Of a stretch of DNA of 64,000 bases, positions 63,901-64,000 are shown one piece after another. The stretch comes from Glossina fuscipes. Taxonomy: Eukaryota; Arthropoda; Insecta; Diptera; Glossinidae. Both the position numbers and the translations under genes were made by a program. Each line of letters opens with the position of its first letter. The stretch's first letter is position 1. Location: assembly GCF_014805625.2 (NCBI RefSeq), contig NW_023998414.1, positions 31,819,170 to 31,883,169 of the forward strand, given 5' to 3'. The notes beneath the pieces are model-generated. The model was given only the letters and a program-made list of their open reading frames with translations. It was not told where the DNA came from and did no database searches.

Positions 63901-64000
63901 TTATGACTGGATTGTTACGCAATTCAAAAGTCGTTTATGACAATTGCCGAGCTCTATTTGCCATAATACGATTGCTTTGCTATGAAGCACGTACATCAAT

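Larger units (their letters stand above)
59401..64000. other. Gene-poor interval to the window end
   Basis: AT-rich with TA, CT and poly(T) runs. An imperfect 25-bp tandem pair (TCCTTCAGAC...) lies at 61807-61855. No gene recognised. Confidence 0.5.

Overview
This window is eukaryotic and almost certainly from a fly (Diptera). It is very AT-rich, mostly non-coding, full of microsatellites and long poly(A)/poly(T) runs. The one confidently identified gene is split by GT-AG introns of 51 to 915 nt, and the mobile-element debris (Jockey-type non-LTR retrotransposon, mariner, Tc1, PIF/Harbinger) is typical of higher flies. Short interspersed repeats whose copies carry a 'gacagacgga...catgcttaaatcgattcagaat' motif also fit a cyclorrhaphan fly. 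Species cannot be fixed from the sequence alone. There are no operons, CRISPR arrays or other prokaryotic features.

Layout. 1-420: a possible last coding exon of an unrecognised plus-strand gene, with one in-frame stop. 420-9000: non-coding, with TG, CT, TA and CA microsatellites and interspersed repeat copies. 9-13.4 kb: a mariner relic, a Jockey-like reverse transcriptase relic and a second repeat family. 14.3-17.3 kb: a decayed PIF/Harbinger transposon with a Myb/SANT-like gene and a transposase C-terminus facing each other, plus an inverted-repeat cluster. 19.1-22.3 kb: the complete minus-strand gene for Obg-like ATPase 1 (Ola1), five coding exons encoding 397 residues. 22.3-31.9 kb: non-coding, including a 400-base assembly gap inside a CT repeat. 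31.9-32.9 kb: a minus-strand enoyl-CoA hydratase/isomerase pseudogene with stops and frameshifts. 33.1-35.5 kb: a plus-strand gene for an unrecognised 428-residue protein with a coiled-coil C-terminus, read as four exons that all join in phase 0, one of them only 27 nt. 35.5-64 kb: gene-poor DNA with more repeat copies, a second mariner relic (41.5 kb), a Tc1 relic (55.7-56.1 kb) and many simple repeats.

The genes do not form an obvious functional unit. Ola1 is a housekeeping translation-associated ATPase. The coiled-coil gene and the hydratase pseudogene are divergent neighbours about 0.6 kb apart, but the pseudogene looks dead. Most of the detectable non-gene structure is decaying transposons. 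I found no convincing new multi-gene system. The items most worth following up are the unknown coiled-coil gene with its microexon and repeats, the Harbinger two-gene relic, and the unexplained coding-like segment at 18.2-18.7 kb.
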